Source: Bordetella parapertussis
GTDB taxonomy: Bacteria; Pseudomonadota; Gammaproteobacteria; Burkholderiales; CAIKXV01
Direction: 5' to 3'
DNA: 6,809 bases
Assembly: GCA_945877995.1 (NCBI GenBank)
Contig: CAMDXD010000222.1
Span: 1 to 6,809 of the forward strand
Shown here: positions 6,292 through 6,809 of the stretch, piece by piece
Position numbering within the stretch: position 1 is the stretch's first letter
Layout of the letters: each line of letters starts with the position of its first letter
Notes under the pieces: model-generated
What the model was told of the DNA's origin: nothing
The model's input: the letters and a program-made list of their open reading frames with translations, nothing else
The model's database searches: none
Program-made: the position numbers and the translations under genes

Positions 6292-6809
6292 CTATTTCGT
6301 GAAGTTCAGCACCATCCCGGGGAAGGCGATCAGCAGCCCGACCATGATCAGCTGGATGATGATGAACGGAATCGCGCCGAGATAGATGTCGGTGGTCCTG
6401 ATCGACGGCGGCGCGACGCTGCGCAGATAGAACAGCGCGAAGCCGAACGGCGGATGCATGAACGAGGTCTGCATGTTCACCGCGATCAGCACCGCGAACC
6501 AGACCAGGTCTATGCCCAGCTTGTCGGCGACCGGGCCGAGCAGCGGCAGCAGGATGAATGCGATCTCGAAGAAGTCGAGGAAGAACGACAGCAGGAAGAT
6601 CAGCACGTTCACGAAAACGAGGAAGCCGGTCTGCCCGCCTGGCAGGCCGGTCAGCAGGTGCTCGACCCACAGGTCGCCATCGAGCCCGCGGAACACCAGC
6701 GTGAAGATCGTCGCGCCGATCAGGATGAAGATGGCGAAGCTGGTCAGGATGGTCGTCTGTTCCATCGCCTCGCGCAGCACGCGCATGCCGAGCCGGCGAT
6801 TGGCCGCGG
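6292..6809 (-). CDS. TRAP transporter large permease (DctM type), C-terminal part, cut by the window edge
   Basis: The frame is open from the right edge to TAG at 6292-6294 and gives about 171 residues, the C-terminal third of a family protein of roughly 430-500. It is the membrane-embedded transport subunit that works with a small DctQ subunit and a periplasmic receptor. Hydrophobic segments lie at about 6691-6750, 6529-6622, 6421-6507 and 6305-6372. The signature NMQTSFMHPPFGFALFYLR (6421-6477) and TGLPGG, FFLDFFEIAFILLPLL and VAPPSIRTTDIY are typical of DctM in the mannitol/chloroaromatic or 2-oxo-acid subgroup. The Met at 6784-6786 is internal: the codons before it (AANRRLG) continue the frame, so the true start lies outside. 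It is probably the partner of the convergent binding protein. No DctQ is visible; if present it should lie beyond the edge, or be fused. Confidence 0.93.
   Translation of the reverse strand, partial: AANRRLGMRVLREAMEQTTILTSFAIFILIGATIFTLVFRGLDGDLWVEHLLTGLPGGQTGFLVFVNVLIFLLSFFLDFFEIAFILLPLLGPVADKLGIDLVWFAVLIAVNMQTSFMHPPFGFALFYLRSVAPPSIRTTDIYLGAIPFIIIQLIMVGLLIAFPGMVLNFTK

Overview
The window suggests a high-GC proteobacterium, most likely a betaproteobacterium of the Burkholderiales or a close relative. The grounds are strong GC bias at third codon positions, an imuB-dnaE2 mutasome pair, a proteobacterial-type RNase D, and a TRAP transporter of the 2-oxo-acid/mannitol-chloroaromatic type with a Tat-exported binding protein. 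No rRNA, tRNA, CRISPR array, insertion sequence or phage gene is visible. The sequence alone does not fix the genus.

Layout. Bases 1-71 are the last 22 codons of imuB (+). They are followed after 13 bases by dnaE2/imuC (85-3231, +), the error-prone replicative-type polymerase of the SOS mutasome. A GC-rich hairpin with a short T run follows (about 3243-3281); it is a likely terminator and resembles a dispersed intergenic repeat. The minus strand then carries a decayed MmgE/PrpD-family gene (about 3293-3847). It survives as three short blocks in two reading frames, with most of the family's length missing. Abutting it upstream is an intact ribonuclease D gene (rnd, 3844-4923, -). Its start has no Shine-Dalgarno and an in-frame stop sits just upstream, so it may be leaderless. 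A 117-base divergent gap holds a candidate promoter for the next plus-strand gene, a TRAP solute-binding protein with a Tat signal (5041-6285, +). Only 6 bases beyond its stop, the C-terminal third of a TRAP large permease (DctM type) converges from the minus strand and leaves the window at its right edge.

How the genes relate. imuB and dnaE2 form one functional unit, SOS-induced translesion synthesis; the promoter and imuA would lie left of the window. The binding protein and the DctM permease probably belong to one tripartite carboxylate importer, but they are encoded tail-to-tail on opposite strands rather than in the usual co-directional operon. RNase D is a housekeeping RNA-processing gene unrelated to either system. 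I see no convincing novel multi-gene system. The points most worth a second look are the collapsed MmgE/PrpD gene, the hairpin repeat, the convergent TRAP arrangement, and the unusual starts of rnd and of the binding protein.
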